A model generated the notes under the pieces. The model worked only from the letters and a program-made list of their open reading frames with translations, was not told the DNA's origin and searched no databases. DNA of 64,000 bases from NCBI RefSeq assembly GCF_021018805.1, contig NC_086258.1, positions 8,781,081 through 8,845,080 on the forward strand. Reading direction: 5' to 3'. Shown in pieces: positions 1-15,400 of this stretch. The DNA is from Prinia subflava (taxonomy: Eukaryota; Chordata; Aves; Passeriformes; Cisticolidae). The position numbers were made by a program, and so were the translations under genes. How positions within the stretch are numbered: the stretch's first letter is position 1; every line of letters begins with the position of its first letter.

Positions 1-447
1 GCTCCAGGACACAGAGCACTGCTCCAGGACACAGCTCCTACTGCTCCAGGACACAGAGCACTGCTCCAGGACACAGAGCACTGCTCCAGGACACAGAGCA
101 CTGCTGCCCCAGGACACAGAGCACTGCTGCTCCAGGACACAGAGCACTGCTGCTCCAGGACACAGCTCCTGCTGCTCCAGGACACAGAGCACTGCTCCAG
201 GACACAGAGCACTGCTCCAGGACACAGAGCACTGCTCCAGGACACAGAGCACTGCTCCAGGACACAGAGCTCTGCTCCAGGGCACAGAGCACTGCTCCAG
301 GGCACAGAGCACTGCTCCTGCTGCTCCAGGACACAGAGCACTGCTCCAGGGCACAGAGCACTGCTCCTGCTGCTCCAGGACACAGAGCACTGCTCCAGGG
401 CACAGAGCACTGCTCCAGGACACAGCTCCTGCTGCTCCAGGCCTGTG
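1..447. repeat. Minisatellite, 20-bp unit (CTCCAGGACACAGAGCACTG)
   Basis: Imperfect tandem copies of a 20-bp unit run from the left edge to about 447. Variants include an inserted CTGCTG and a GGGCACAG form of the core. The array is cut by the window edge, so its true length is unknown. It lies in what I interpret as intron 1 of GPSM1. Long open frames through it are by-products of the repeat and are not annotated as genes. Confidence 0.9.
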
Positions 448-3400
448 CTCCCACATCTCCTGTCATCCCACACTGGCAACAAGGGGCACAGGGAGATGCA
501 AGGAGCAAACACCAACCCTGACAGGTTTTCCCTACACACAGACAGAACGGTGCTTGCTCAGCTGCCAGGAAACAAAGGCAGCTCCTCCATGAGCAGTCCA
601 TGCACAGCCTGAAATCCAAGCCCATTTCCCTGGCAATCTCCCTGCTCGGTTGGCTCCAAACACCCAACTCTTGGCATCCTGCAAAGCAGGACAACCACAA
701 GGACTGGCCAAATAAAAGAAAAATAACGTAAGATCTGGTTTTAAACTCTCTCTCCAAACACACCTGTGACCTCTTCTGCCTCTCTGTTCATTTGTCCCTG
801 AAGCCACCAGGTAACAAGAGGGAGGAGGGGGTTGTGAAGCAGCTCCTGTGAGCTCCCTCCTCAAACTCCCACACAAACACTTCATTCCAAAGCAAAGCCC
901 ACATTTGAGTGGCTATTTTATTTATGCAACAAAACTGCTTCTGTTTGATAGCAGGAATAAAAACATTAAAAACATTTAACTTCTCTCTGCTGATCCTCTT
1001 GCTAGACCACACGAAAATTAATGAGTTTCTGCTTGGGGATCCCACCAAAATTTCATCAGTCCCAAGGTACATCCATGGTTTGCAGGTCCTGCATCATCAT
1101 CAGGTATTGACAAGTCTCTGCTGATACATCCCAAACAGCCAAAAGGAGCTTTGGGACTGAAAGAAGGCAACATCTTGTACTCAAATCAGCAGGATTAACT
1201 TCAGGCAGCTTAGTGGGGATGAATCCTGAGAGGCCCTGAAATGCAGGAATGAGTCACCACCACTGGAGTTAACGCTGGAGTCCAGTTAGAAGGTGGCAGA
1301 GACAAAAGCAAACTAACTTAAGCTCAAATTTCAACCCAAACTTTCCAATATCCAGGCTGTCTTTGAGAAACTGAGTCCACCAGCTGTAAACAGTCCAAAG
1401 AACTGGTGTGAAGACTGATTTCCCAAATTCATGGCATTGCTGTCCTGCTCACATGGAACTTCTGGGGTGATTTTAAGAGCTTGAAGTGAAGGTTCCCATT
1501 CCTGCAGCAAACAAAACTCGTGTATACACTGCAAGGGTGGGATCACATCTGCCATACCCAAGGTGAATCCTGTGCCCCAGAGCCCTCTTTGTGCCACACT
1601 CACCCTCTGTGGGTGCTGTCCTGGTGTCCCCATAGCAACTGGCCAGTGCCATGACCTTCCAGTGCACACAGCCCTTAATTAAAATCTGTTTGTCCTTGCA
1701 CAGGCTGCTCTGCAGAGTATCTGACTTATCTAATTAGTGTCACTGCTGGGCCTGGGACCTGAGCACACAGGGGGAAGGGACAGGAGGCTTTTCCCTGCAT
1801 CCTGCTCTGCCCAGCCTTCGCTGCCCTGGACATCAAACAAGGATTGCAGCCATCAACAAAAACACAATTCACTTGTAAAACCCCACCTGCCCTTCAGAGC
1901 TGCCTTTGGGAAGCCCCTGTGCACACAGTTCAGTCACTTCAGGCTCAAAAACACTCAGGAACACAATGCCAAGGGCAGAAGAATCAACTAAAGGTCAAGG
2001 AACAATCTCGAACACACTAAAATTCCACTTCTAAAAGCCTCCAAAGCCCACAGCTCAACCACTCATAAAACAGAACTGAAAGGACAAACCTGAACCACCC
2101 TGACAGAGCAGTAAAGGGAAAAAAGGCAATGACAACAAGGTCCAAGCCCTCCCCTGCCTCTTCTTCTGCTGTCTGTGCCTTCCTTCTGAACTGGCAGAAG
2201 GAAGCAGTGGGGCTGAGGCCACATTTAAATGCAGTGTTTGGCCACAAATGCACTCAGCAATCTGCCCAGAGCTGTGCCAGGGGGACGAGGGGGTGGCAGA
2301 TGCCTTGGTCCCCATCAATGTGACACCTGCCAGTCTCCAGTCCAGGGGTGGATGCTGCTTCTCACACTCACAAGCAGAAAAGGGCGACCCTCCCCTGTGC
2401 AGTGACAGGCAGGAGGAAACCTCTTCCCAATCCAACATGGGCAGGGCCTCCCTCCCTCCTCCTCAAGCTCTTCTTTAAAGGATAACTGATGTGAAGGCAG
2501 AAAGAGCTGAGAAAAACGGGAGGAGCAGCCTTGAACAAGAATTCCCAGGGTCACCCATCACTGTCAGGCAGCAGCTAATGAGGAGCTGGAGCACAGATTG
2601 CCTTTTTGCCTGCTGCAAGCTCGTTCAAAGAGCTCCCCAGCAAAAATGTGCCTTTGGAAAAGGTGAAACACACAGATTCTTACATATCAAATGTTTCCAG
2701 CAGTTTGGAGGAGGCAGAGAGTCCCAGGAGTGCTGGGGACACTGTCAAGTGAGAAATAACAGGAACAGCAAAGGTGCCACCAGTGCCATTATCAACGATC
2801 ACCACGACTGCTGTCAAACACTATAATTAGGAAATTATAATTAGGGGCTGATAGAGATCCCAGAGCAGGAAAACCACACACTCAGACCTCCCAACACCCT
2901 GCTCAGGGCTGCCTTGCTCACAGCAGCCTGTCACTGCTGACAACAAATCCATCAGGGGACACAGAAAATTATCCTGTCACCAGACAGAGCCTGGGGTCAG
3001 CTGTCTGCTGCCTTAAATATTGCAGATATCACAGGGCAAGAGAACCTTTTCCTGCCTGCAAGGTGAAACTGCCTTTAAAAAAGGGAGAAAAGGGAAAAGG
3101 TATTTATAGATATTTGATTCATGTTAGTGGGGGCGATTGCAAAACTCATTCCCCATCAGACCATCAAAACTCCAAGCTTTTAGACAGAAGGTAAGGCAGA
3201 AAAAAACCCAATCAAAACCACCAAGAGTAGTAAAAAAATCCCCCTTAGTACTTCTATTGATATGAGTTAGTGAAGCAACAGATTTTAGCGTCTTACTTGC
3301 AATCTGATTAGGTTTTGTACAAAAAATAAATCTAATTTCAGAGCACTGGTGACGGGCAATTAAACATTTCTTCTGAACCAAAAAAGGAGCAGATTTACCA

Positions 3401-6400
3401 GGTGCTCAGTGTAAATGCATATTCAATGGCTTAACGAACTAAATGTGCATTTAAATAATTACTTTCTTTAAGGCGTGCTGCCAGTCAATCAGGCTGGGAA
3501 TTATTCTCCTTCAGCAATTTCATTTTCTTTCCTGGACCTGAGCTGATGGCTCTGCACCACCAGGTGCTTCAGACCCCTGGGGATGGGGAGTGGTCCCAAT
3601 ATTTTCCTTTCCTTCTCTACCTAAAGAAAGCTTCCAGATCCTCCTGAGGCACAGCCCGAGTTTATTCACAGTGAATTCACCCCCATTTAGCCTCAGGCCA
3701 CTGCTCTTCTCTGCCTGGGGCACTCTCCCAAGGGGTTTTGAGCAGTTTTCCCTGTTTACTCTGCCCCAGGCAAGTCCACCGCATCCACACCTGCCTCTCT
3801 CTCTCATTTGGTCCCAAATGAGCTCCAATCTTTAAGAAAATCCAATTGTTCACTCCTAAATAGAGGTGATTTCAGCTTCCTGCCCTTAAATGCCATCTCC
3901 TCGCCATGGCACCGCACCAATCCATAACTCAGACCCTCTTATCCACTCTGCTCCTCTCCATCAACACCCCCAGCAGCAACCCGGCAGGAGAATAATGAGA
4001 ATACTCGAGAATAATGAGAATTATCTCACCCCAAATGCAGATCTCTGCGCAGCCCCTCACTGCCCACCCAGTCACACCCCCAGCACCAATCCCCTCCTGA
4101 CAGGCAGGTTTGTGTCTCAGACACAAACAAATCAAGATATACATGAAATCAGCCTGATTCAAAGTACTTTTGGAAGCTGGAAGGCAACACACAGGAGCTG
4201 GTTCCCCTCCAGGCAAAGGACAGAGCCCCTGGGACACCCTGACCTACACCTCACCTCCTCAGTGAGGGGAAGGAAACAAAACCTCCTGTTGAGTTTTGGA
4301 GAGGAAAAGCTCAGAGATGAAATGCTGCACCAAGTCCTCCCCGATTTCTGAACTGGATCCAAGCATCTGGGCCACATCCCTGCACATCTGGAAGGGAGGA
4401 GGTTCCCACTCCACACACTTCCACTGGCAGCAGCACTGCAGTGAGTCCTTTCAGTGACCCCTGAGCTGAAAATGAGAATATCCACACACATTTACTGCTG
4501 CTGGGGAGGTGTTTGTTCAAGCTGCAGCTCCGGGGATTACCCACACCCAGAGATTTTCACCACAGTCTTTTGCTAAGGGCATGAAACAGAAAAAACTCCA
4601 GGGAGTTCTGGAAGCTGCTGGCTCCAGATTTCCTGTCCCCTCAGTGATGCAGCATCAGTGCTGCACAGTAGTCATTTCAGCTAATTGCTAGCTACCATTA
4701 GCTGCAGAGTACTTACAAGGGCTTCAATTCCGCTGCATATTTGCTAATAAATCCCAAATGACACTGAGGAGGACAGCTGTATTTAGCTGCCTTTACCCTC
4801 TTATTAGCAGTGCTGAATAAGACCCCATTTCACAGGGAATGGCTCCAGCAAGCTGCGTCATTGTCAGAAACCCAAATTCAAACTCCCCATTGCCTGCTGG
4901 AAAGCAAAAGTCACCCAGCATCCCCCTGCTTACACAACCCCTGTGCCTTTGATCCGTGGGGGTGGCAGAGCAGAGGGCAGATGGGAGTTATTTGCTGTTT
5001 TCAGAGCATTTTATGAAGCAGCTTATAAATCTGAGTCTGTAGGTGCAGCAACTTCAACCTAAGGACTCCAAAATATTTTGCAGAGGTGCAAGGGCAGCAG
5101 TTCTTCCATTTGTCAAAAAGGCAGCTGAGGCTCTGTGGGCACATCATGGCTTGCTGTGAGTCTGCTGCAGAGGAGGGAAAGGAACCCAGGCTCTCCCAAC
5201 AAGGGCCAAGGGCAGGAATTCCTGCTCCATCAGGAGTGAGGTGCAGCCCCTTCCATCCAGGGATGCTCACACAGCTCAGCACAAAGCCAAAAACCACTGA
5301 GGATGCCCAAAGAAAAGCCCCAACTCCAGCAGCTGGAGATACCCTTGACCTGCACACACCTGACCCACCCCTGGAAGGTTTGGGCTCTCAGTAAATGACA
5401 CACTTGAACCCAAATCCTGCCCACAAATCCAGCTGGAGCCACGGGAAGAGCAGACAGCACAAGGAAATTTTTCCGTGTCAGCTGAGGAGTGAAATTTCTA
5501 ACAGGCAGTGAGCACAAATTTAAGTCATTGTGCTCCAGAATTACTCAAGTATCAAAGGACTACCATGGATGTAATTAACTTCCAGCACTTGAAAATGCTC
5601 AGATGAGATTAAGGTGCAAATGTGAATTTCATCTCAGCCTGGTTAACAGTTTCACTTGATAGCCAGTTTCAAAGCACTTAAATTATAAGATGCAAATACT
5701 TTGCAGGGTCTGAGGCAGTGATGATTAAGGAGATATCAGTTTGAAAATTAATTCATTAAAACATGTTCTGACTCCCAAATGGAAAAAAAAAATATTATGA
5801 ATCCACCAAGTGTATGAACTGATCAAATTGTCTGAAGGAGAACTGTGCAGGAGAACTCACTTTCAAGAAGACTGAGAACAAAATGAGCCTGGAACACAAT
5901 TTCTTTGCACAGCTCATTAGCAGGGAATAAACCCAACCACCAGCAGCCCTCTGAGAAAAAGAGAAATAAATGTAGAGGCCAGGAGCACCAGCTTGGCAAA
6001 CACAAGTGGAGTCATGATGCTGATGCCTGAGGATGCTCCTTCCTTCCCAAAAACACAAAACCCAGCAGTTTGTCTCATTCCTGCAGCACCTGAGCCCTGA
6101 AATGTGCCCTGCAGAGCACCAGGCAAACCAGCACCTGAATCAGGGTTAAAACAGGGCTTTTAGACATTTCTGGTTTGTCACAGAGGAGGCTTGGAACGAA
6201 CTCAGCACAAGGAAGGAAGCTTCCTGAGTTTTCCAGGAGTATTTTGCTTTCTTGTACGACACTAGCACCTTTAATGAGGTTAATCCATCAGGCTGCCATT
6301 AAACAGCACTCTGGGGATGATTTCAGCAGCAGTGAAGTGCTATTTCCTTCAGTCACTTCCAGAAGCCAGAGAGCAGCAGAGGACGTGCAGGCTGAGAGGC

Positions 6401-9400
6401 TTTTCATTACAAACTTACTCTGGCAATTGGGTCAACACATCTCCCACTCTCACTAAAATATATGCTGTGATTTAAACAAACATGCTGCAGAATCCAGCAG
6501 GTTACAATTACCATGTACATCAGGAAAAAACAGTGATTGCCTTATCAACAGCCACACAATGAAAACAATCAATTCACTTGTTACCTATTTTATTTATGCC
6601 ATTCAGCTTCTATTACCCACCAGCACAGAGGAGCTCACTCAGGTCAAACTTAATACTGAAAATTGGCAAATCCTGGTTTGGGAGGGTTCTTTCTGAATTC
6701 AGAAGAGCCATAAATGAGAGATGTACAGACATATCCTCTCTAAAATTGTCCCCAGAGAGTGGGGGCTCAGCCAGGTCCCTGGATGCTGTCCTGGGATGGG
6801 AGCAGGGATGAGTCCTCAGGGATCCCAGTGAAACTCCAACACGGCCAAGACAGCTTTGACTGAAAGCATCACAGCTCCCCCAGCTCCTCCCCCAGGTCCT
6901 GCCACCCCCAGCTGCTGCCAGGGCCAAGCTCAGCTCCACCAGTGCCACCAGCACAATGGTCCCAGTTGTTCTGGGCAGCTGCACAGGCTGCGTGAGGTTT
7001 CCTTTCCTGCACAACCTTCTCCAGTGAAAGCCAGGCTTGTTTTCCCACAGGCCCCAGCTTATTCTCCATTCAAGCTGCCTGGAAGCCCCTCCAGCTGCAG
7101 CCCCCACTTCTCCTTCCCCTCTCAGCTGCTCCTGCCTTGGAGCACGGGCTTGCAGCAGGAAAAAGTGCATGGAAAAGGTGCTGCCAAGCCCCAGAAACAT
7201 CAGCAAAGCCAAAGGAGCCACCTCTGCCTGTCCCAGGTTATGTCCCCTCTCATCCCAAACCTCCTGGAGGCTGCACACACTCCCCACGTGCTGCCTCCTT
7301 CCTGCCCACAGCCCCTGCAAGCCACAGCCCGTGCCCAGGGCATGGTGACAGGATCGTCATCGTGATGCAGCAGAAAAGGAAACCACGAGCAAGTTCACAC
7401 CACAGCTTTTTCCACTGACTCCACAGCACCTCCAGCCAATTTGGTTCAGCTCCCTTCCTGTCTCATCTGCTTCCGCCAGCCCCAAGCCAAGGGTTTCAGT
7501 CCAAGGGAGAGGAGCCTTGGGATCCATCAGAAAACTCATAACCATGCAGGCTTTGAGGTGCTCAGTGACCCCAGCTCACCAAGGATGCTCTGCAGCACCA
7601 GCACTCGCACCTGAAGGGGGTTTGGATGGGACCTCAGTGACAGAGCCAGCACAAACCTGGCCCTGCACCTCCTGCAGAACTCACTGAAGAGCAAACAGCA
7701 AGAACCAGACAAATCCAGCAAATCCAAACATGCAGCAACTTCTTTTTCAAATCATCATCTGGTAAAGGCTGTGAGGAGGGTGGAATCCAGCCAGAGCACA
7801 CCAGGGAGAGCCTGTGATAGTTCTTCCCTCAGTGATTACAGCCCTGAGTGCCCAAAGCAGAGGGATTCACAGAGGTGGCTCTCCCGGGTCACACAGGGCA
7901 CGTGGGCAGAGCTTCTGCCAGGGCTGGAGGACAGATTCTGCCAGCCACCAGGACGGATTGTTGTTGGCAGAGCTGCAGCACAGCAGATTGCACCGATTTC
8001 ACATTGTTTTTCTGCAGCTGTCTCCTGCTCAGAGGGCTGTTCAAAGCATTGCTGCGCTCTCCCTGAAAATTCCAGGGGTGCCAAAAATCAGGAATCAGCC
8101 CAGAGCTACTCATGGGTTTAAAAGGCCAACAGAACAAGAGCTCACACTCGACACTGCCCTTCTCCCTGGCTGTTACACAGCCACAGGGCATCCCTCTGGA
8201 TTCTGTAAAGATAATTCCGCATCTGTCTGAAAAACAAGGGAAGAGGCTCAAATATCCGCCAGGTGTCCACTGCGACCCTCACCAGCACCCCTAAAACTGT
8301 TCCTCCAGCTCCTCAGTGCAAACCCAAACCCAGCAGACCAGCAGCAGAAGTACCTCAGGGTGCTCCAGAGCACGGGGGACAAATCTGTGCATCCCAGGAA
8401 TGTGCAAGCCCCCAGACCGGAGCGTGGTGGGATTCCCGGAGCACTGCACGGACCTGGTATTTTTGGGCTTTAGAGATTTTAGCCTGCTGGTAGCTGCTAA
8501 TTCCTTTCCCAAGGGAAAAGTTTCTTAGGAAAGCTTCTTCCCAAAACAATCTTGGCAGAACAACCATCCTCTCCCAAAACGATCTTCTCCAGGTGGCGTG
8601 TTGCTTTCTGGCTCTCAGATAAAAACATTTTGGCCGTTTCAATGGGACTGGGGAGGTGTCAGTCCTGTTCACTCATCGTGTCAAGTCTGTACCAGAACAC
8701 CTTATAAAATTAGACAATTAAATGTTTTTTATGCCTTTTGCCTTCTGAAATATTTGGAGTCTCTCATCCTTTTTTCGTGTCCTACAGCGACACCGCGCAA
8801 GGCGCGAATTCCGCTCGCTCCTCCTCCAGCAGCCCCGCTGTCTGGCACTGTGCTGGGTGTCTGCTGCCTCTGCAGGGAACCCTCCAGCATCCTCCTTTCC
8901 CTGCTTCCACAGCAGCGTGGGACTGAGCCCTCCACCGCATCTCTGCTGATTTTTAGCGCTTCTGTCCCAGAATGGCTCCGTGGGAAATGTCCACGCTGGA
9001 AACGCTGCTGTGCGGATCAAGGCAAGTCCTGCTCCTCCCCACACACCACATCAGTTTGGCTCTGACACCGTGGCATTAGTGCAGTTCCATCAGAGGTGTA
9101 AACAGCAGCAGATGTGTATTTTGAGAGGAGTTTTTCATGTAGATCACATCCTTTACGTGTGAAGTGGGCTCTGGTCCTGTTTTTCCACAAGAGGAATTTG
9201 TACGATCATTTTTCTTGATAAGTCTTCCCAAATACAGCAAGAATTCTCCTCTCACAGGCCTGTTTTGAGTTTAATTTAGATCCTTCTTGCAGCCTCACAG
9301 GAATTGCAGTGAGTTTACAGACCACAGGCTGCTGCTCTGGAGCTCTGGGAGAATTCCCTGCTCCCCTCCTGCCTCACACTGGCGAGAGAAGGGAGAATTC

Positions 9401-12400
9401 AGAATGAGCCTTACACACAAGCCCAAATCCAGCGAGCCCATTTATCCTGACAACTGAATTATGTATGTCTGCAGAAAAAGAAAATCTCTGCTCCTGCACA
9501 GAGACATCATCATCATCCAGCAGTGAAAAAAACACATGGCACAGCCCCAGGCTGCACGGAAAATGTACTTCAGGAGCAGGGACAGGGAGGAAGAGACAGC
9601 TCTTACCTTAACCCCTAAGGGTGGTGGGCTGGGGGAGCTGCTGCCATGCAGGAACAGCTCTGCTTCCACAGGGATTTCGTGTGCTGGAGGAGCCTGCCTC
9701 TTCTAATCCAGGGCATTCCACAGAGGCTGCGTTTGTGCTGCACAAACAGCCTCCACCAACCTTTCAGGAGCAGTTCCATCCACCAACACACATGGCTTTA
9801 ATTGGGGACGGGTTTTTTTTTTAATTTCCATTGCAGTCACATGTCGGGGGCTGTTACTTTTCTCTCCTCTGTGTGTATCTGGATGGCTGCGTTCTCACTC
9901 TCCTGCCTGAGCCATGCCAGCCTCAGGCAGGCAGCTCCCAGAGCGTCAGCCTCGACAAATGACTCAGTTCTGTCTGGAGACAGGTCTGCCAAGCATCTCC
10001 TGCCTTCCCTCCCCTTCCCAAGCTGCTGCTCACACAGCTGCCCTGGCCAGGTGAGATCTGCTCACAGCACGTGGGCTTGGAGCTCCACAAAGCAGAGCTG
10101 GAGCCCCCAGAAAACCTGAGGAGAATTCCTGAGTCACACCGGGGGAACCTCACCCATTCAGGAAGGGATTTCCACCACGGGAGGATCACTTTGCTCAGTG
10201 CAGGGAACAAAGCATTTTTCTTTGCTCACTCTTCATCCTTACGTGCCAGACCCGCTGCCGGTCCCCTCTCTGCAGAGTGGTCACTCACTGGCACAGCTGG
10301 TGACAACTTTCTGCCAAAATCACTGGTGCCAAAGGATGGTTTAATTAAAGCAGAGTGAGATTTTCTTTTCTTCAGAACAGCAGAGGAAAATGTGAGTATT
10401 TTCAGTCAGTTCACGATTAACTCCTCACACACCTGAGCACTCTGCAGAAGCTCCTCATGGACCAAGATCTCCTCAGAGCCCGTGGTGCCTGCTGGAGCTC
10501 TCCCTGCCTGCCCTGCCACAGGGCACACGGAAGGGATGAGCACACAGAAACCAGCAGCTTTCCTTTCTCCCCTGCCTCTGCCCAGGAAGGCACCAAACCT
10601 TCCACCAACCCAGCAGTTCGTGCTCGTCGTTTCCTGGATCACTGCCCTGATGGAAGAAATTCATACAAGAGCTGGCCAAGGGCTGCAGCCTTAAAATTCT
10701 GGGCACATCGCAGTGAACTCATATGTTTTATTATTTAGACCCGTGCGGGAGCTCAGACACTCAGCTGAACTCAGAGGCCAGGAAATGCCTGGAGGTACAC
10801 GTGGAGTATCACAATTCCAGGACATTCAGCTGCTTTGATGGCTCTAAGTCTCCACTCAAGCACCAGGAGATGTTGGCCCGTGGGCTTCCCAAGCTGGAAA
10901 TCACAAGGGCTTGTTTGTCAGGGGAAAAATAGGAACACCCGTGGCTTAGGAAGCTCAATATTTTCATTTGGTAGTCGCTGGTGGTTTGTATTCCTGCCTT
11001 CATGCTGCAGGAGGCTTGGCTGATAAACAAGCTGAATCTGATGGCCTCTGTGTTTTGCAGCAAGATCCAATCCCCAGAGCATTTCCTCCATACAAATCTC
11101 TGCAGACAGCTGCTAAAAAAAGGGGTTGGTGCTGCTGCAGCACCAGCTGGGATTTGGTGAGTGCACAAGGACAGTGAGGACAGGACCCTCCCCAAAGCCC
11201 TGGCAGCTCCTGCCCATCCCAAATCCTGCCTGGCTGTCACCACAGCTTTGTGCTTTTCTCTCTCCATCTCTCACCATACCCCAAAAGACAACCACCCCAA
11301 GGCAGGGCAGCTCCACTCACTCACACAATTTAACCTGCAGGATTTTTTGACAGGGAACATTGCTCCGTGTCCCTTTCTCCATTTTTAAATTAACTGTTCT
11401 CTTCTCAAAGCCTGAGAGACAGGGAACTCATGGAGTCACAGGTGCCTGAGCACTCAGGGCTGTTCTGCTTTCTTCAAGCCAGTCCTTCACAGTGACCAGA
11501 GCCCAGGTCTGCTCCTTCTCCTGTGGTTTGCAGGGTTCCCACACATTTGCAAGGCAGAGCCTGGTATTTAATTCACCAGCTCGTAAATTCCTCCTGAACA
11601 ACTTTCTGCTCCCTGTTGGAGCAGCAGAGCCGCTGTAACTTTGTGTGGTACCAGCGCTGCACTGCCCAGCAGGGCCCAGCAAAGGACGAAGCCAAGGTCT
11701 CCAATTCACAATTAGCACAATTACCCTCACTCTGACGTGGGTGAGGAAGTGCTGAAGGAAAGGAGTGGGAGTCAGGACGTTCAGGTCCCAGTTTTACCAC
11801 TCCTATTCTGCTTCACCCTGAAGGCGATACAATTTCCCAGCCTTGAGAACAGGAACAGTATTTCCCAGAAAAGCTGCAGTAAAATACTGGTGTTTACCAC
11901 ACACTCTGAAACGCTGGAATGGATGCAGCCCTGCCAGGATCCACTCAGCACCATCACACAAACCATGAATAACAGTAATTAACAAATAGCCCAAGAGAGA
12001 TGAGTATTAATAGCACTTCCCAGCTCTCCTCAGGCATGAAAGGATCCTCCACAGATGGAGGGCACAAAGAGCCACCTCAACTCTGCAGCATGGATTACAG
12101 AACAAACTTGTCCCACAGCAACTAATTTGGGCTGAAGGTGTTCCAGAGCACAGGAAAATGCAACAATTCACACCAAAGTGCCCAGGGAGGTACCACCAGG
12201 TACAGGTGACCACTCCAATGGCACCTGCTGTGACACCCCCCAGAGCAAATACAGCCCAGTGCTCTGCAAAACCACAGGAGCATCAGGAAAGTCCTGCAAG
12301 CAGAACTGGGAATCCCCTTTGTTCCACCTGTAAATACACATTTGTGCAGCTCTGTTAATCCAGGCACGGAGAAACTCCAGCACACACATGGACACTGTGC

Positions 12401-15400
12401 CAGCAGGAGAGTGGGGCTTCCCCTGGGGAGCTCAGCACAACTCTCAATTATTTGTGCTGCCCTGTGGCAAAGCTGATCTCCTTGGGCTGACTCTCCTGCA
12501 ATCCTCCCAGGGAGAGGCTGCAAATCAAGGAATCTGTCCCAAATCCCATCATAGATCAGCAGCTGGACCTGCATCCACAGCACCCAGGACAAGGCTCCCT
12601 TTCTCAGGAGCCAGCTCTGCTCCCTGGCAGGCAGAGGGTGTGAGGGGGACAGAGCAGGACCCCAGGGCAGGAGAGGAGCCCTGGCACCCCTGGGTGCTCA
12701 GAGCTGCCTCCAGCAGTCACCCTGTGCAGCTCAGAGCCAGCTGCAGACAGAACTGACAGCTCCCAGCCCTGCCCATGCATTTTTAAAAGCAGCTTCCAAG
12801 ACAAAACATCCGCTCCCAGGTGGAACATGAAACAGCTCTTACACTGAGCCATGTTATTAGTGTTTTCCCCATTTAAGTCCTTTTTCTTGGTGTTTCTCTT
12901 GCATTAGCCCTTAACTCCCAGGGAGAAGCCCCTCTGGCTGCTCCAGAGGGTGTAAGAGCAAAGTGGAACAGAAAAGCTTGAGGGGAGCCAAGACAATCCA
13001 ATATTCCTCTTTCAAAAATCCCTCCAGGGGTGGCAGCTGCACAGAGCCACTGATTCACAGCAGAAGGTGAAGCCTCTTTAGACAGATCCTGTCTAATCTC
13101 AGAGTCACAAACGCCTGTGGTTCCAGTGCCTGGCATCCTCGGGCAAAATCCTCTTGCTGAAAGTAAACTGGGAATAGATTTTTAAGCTATTTACTCCTAG
13201 CCTGAAGGTACTGAACAGACAGCAGCACTGCTTTCCAAATCATTACTTCAGGGGTTTGTTGCTGCTCCAGTGTCCAGGGCCTTGCAGAAGGTCTTATCCT
13301 TCCACTGAAACAAGGAACAGATCTCAATGAGTGCTTCAGCAGATGCTTGTCCCCCGTTTTCCAGGCTTCAGTGGGACAGGGACCCCTCAGGAACTTCGAG
13401 CCCTTTACTCTGGGTTGGGTTTGGCTCCCCCCTTTGAAGGCTCCCAGTCCCATGCCTCAGATTCAGTTCTAGAAAGAGCCTCTCTCCTAAAGGGGACAGA
13501 GGTCAAGGCTATTGTCCTTAACCAGCCCTGTTAATTTTATCTCAGGAGAAGTGAGTTAAGTCACTTAAGCACAGAGCTGTGCTGCAAATTGCTCATTTAA
13601 TATTGCCCTTGAAACTGCACTGTAATGATAATTTTTCACTTCCTTCCCTAGGCAGTTGCATAACATTGCTGGGCATTGTTTAGAGAGCTCAAAGCTGAGG
13701 CAGCCTGTCCCTTTCACCTTCTCCTCACCAAGCACTGGCAGGGATGTTGACTTTTTGGTGTTGGGGTTTTTTCTGGCTTTTTTTTTTAATTTCACTCTAT
13801 CAGCTTATTACATTAAACAACAGATGGACGTGGCTCTGAATGCAAACAGCCTTCCAACAAAATTATTCCTACTCTCTTCAGTTTCCAGTAGAAAAAAAAA
13901 ATCACATTTGTATCAGTTAAATCTAAGCCAATTAGAAAGTCAGATCCGTCAAATAACATTTAATTAAAATATCTTTAGGGAGGGAGCAGCTCGGTCAATG
14001 AGAAGCTTTCCCACTGACAATATAAATAGCCCAGGCCCAGAATTCCACAGCCCCACTTTGTGGTTGGGATACTCAGACCAGGAGGAATTTGGGTTTCATG
14101 GCTTTGGCTGGCAAAGGATTTTCCAAAGGGAAGTGGAATTCTGGAATTCTGGGCTGGCTGATCAAAGGAGCACAGAGAGCAGGGCTGGGATGGGAGGGAT
14201 GGGACACAGCACCTGAGAGCAATCTGGAGACAAAAATCACTTCTCAAGCAGAACAGCATCAAGAGTTCAGTAAAATCCACCTCTCCACTTTCACAAACTT
14301 GCTGCCTGTGGCTTCTTGCAGTGTAAAACCTGCAGAGTTCAAACCTGTTCTTCAAGCAAGTCTGGACATCGAGTGCAAAAACATGAGGCAGCAAGAAATC
14401 AACATACCACAACAAAAATACAGGTTATGTTCTCCAGCAGCAGAAAGTCTGATCTGCTGGAGAGGAGGGAAGAGAGCACAGAGGGGAAAACAGGAACATG
14501 AGAGCTGGGAGATGAGGCTTGAGACAGAGCAGCATTTGCTCTGTGGGGAGCTCAGACTGAAGAGAGCAGTGACAAAATTGTGAGCTGGGGATGTCCTAAA
14601 ACAGCTCAGATGGAGGGAGCCACATCTGGGAAGTCCCTGGATCCAGGACACAGGCCAGGCTCAGCCCAGAGCCACCTGAGGCAGGTGGCAGCAGGGTGGC
14701 CCTGCAGGGACCCCTGTCCCACCCCAGCACTGCCCTGGCTGCAGCTCCAAGCACAGAGCAGCAGAGGTGGCAATGTCACCCCTCAGGGCACACCTGGACA
14801 CCTCCTGCTCCACCAGGAACACACACACAAACTCCAGAGGGCTGAATCCAGGCAGGATCTTCCATCCTGGTGAGCTTCCTTTAACAAACCAAGCCATTCT
14901 ATCACTGCCAGCCCACGAAAAATCCCCTCCCATCTGCCTTGCAAGACGCTCCCTCCATCCTGAGGCCTGGATCAGCGAGGAGTGAACCTGATTCCCCAAA
15001 CTTTTACCAGCATTCCCAATTTTAAGCCGTTCTTTCTGCTCCTTGCTCATCCTCAAGGCACTACCAAGGCAAGGCTTTCCCCTGTGGTTTATGTAAAATA
15101 ACAGGAAAAAATCCAATGTCTGGGACACTGATCACTGAGCTGGAGGAGGGGAATGCCAAGGGAGCTGTGCTGCCTGTTCCTGTCCCCAGTCACCAGAGTG
15201 GTCATGGTCCAGCTGCATTTGGCTCAAGAGAGGAAGAGCCAAAAAGGATTTTAAAAATCACTCTTCTATAACAAATCAATTCCTCAGCTTTCATAACACG
15301 TTTTCATCCTCTGGTGTAACAGGCACTGCTTCCCCTAACTTTGAAAATAAGGGGCAGCAGATCCCTAATTGGCCACATCCTCCAGGAAAACAGAAATTAA

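Noticed and set aside
1..447. CRISPR-like regularly repeated array
   Set aside because: Units are directly adjacent with no unique spacers, and the genome is vertebrate; it is a minisatellite.
38..763. 241-codon minus-strand frame with Cys-Ser-Val-Ser-Trp repeats
   Set aside because: Runs through the 20-bp minisatellite at the left edge; no splice sites or domain.
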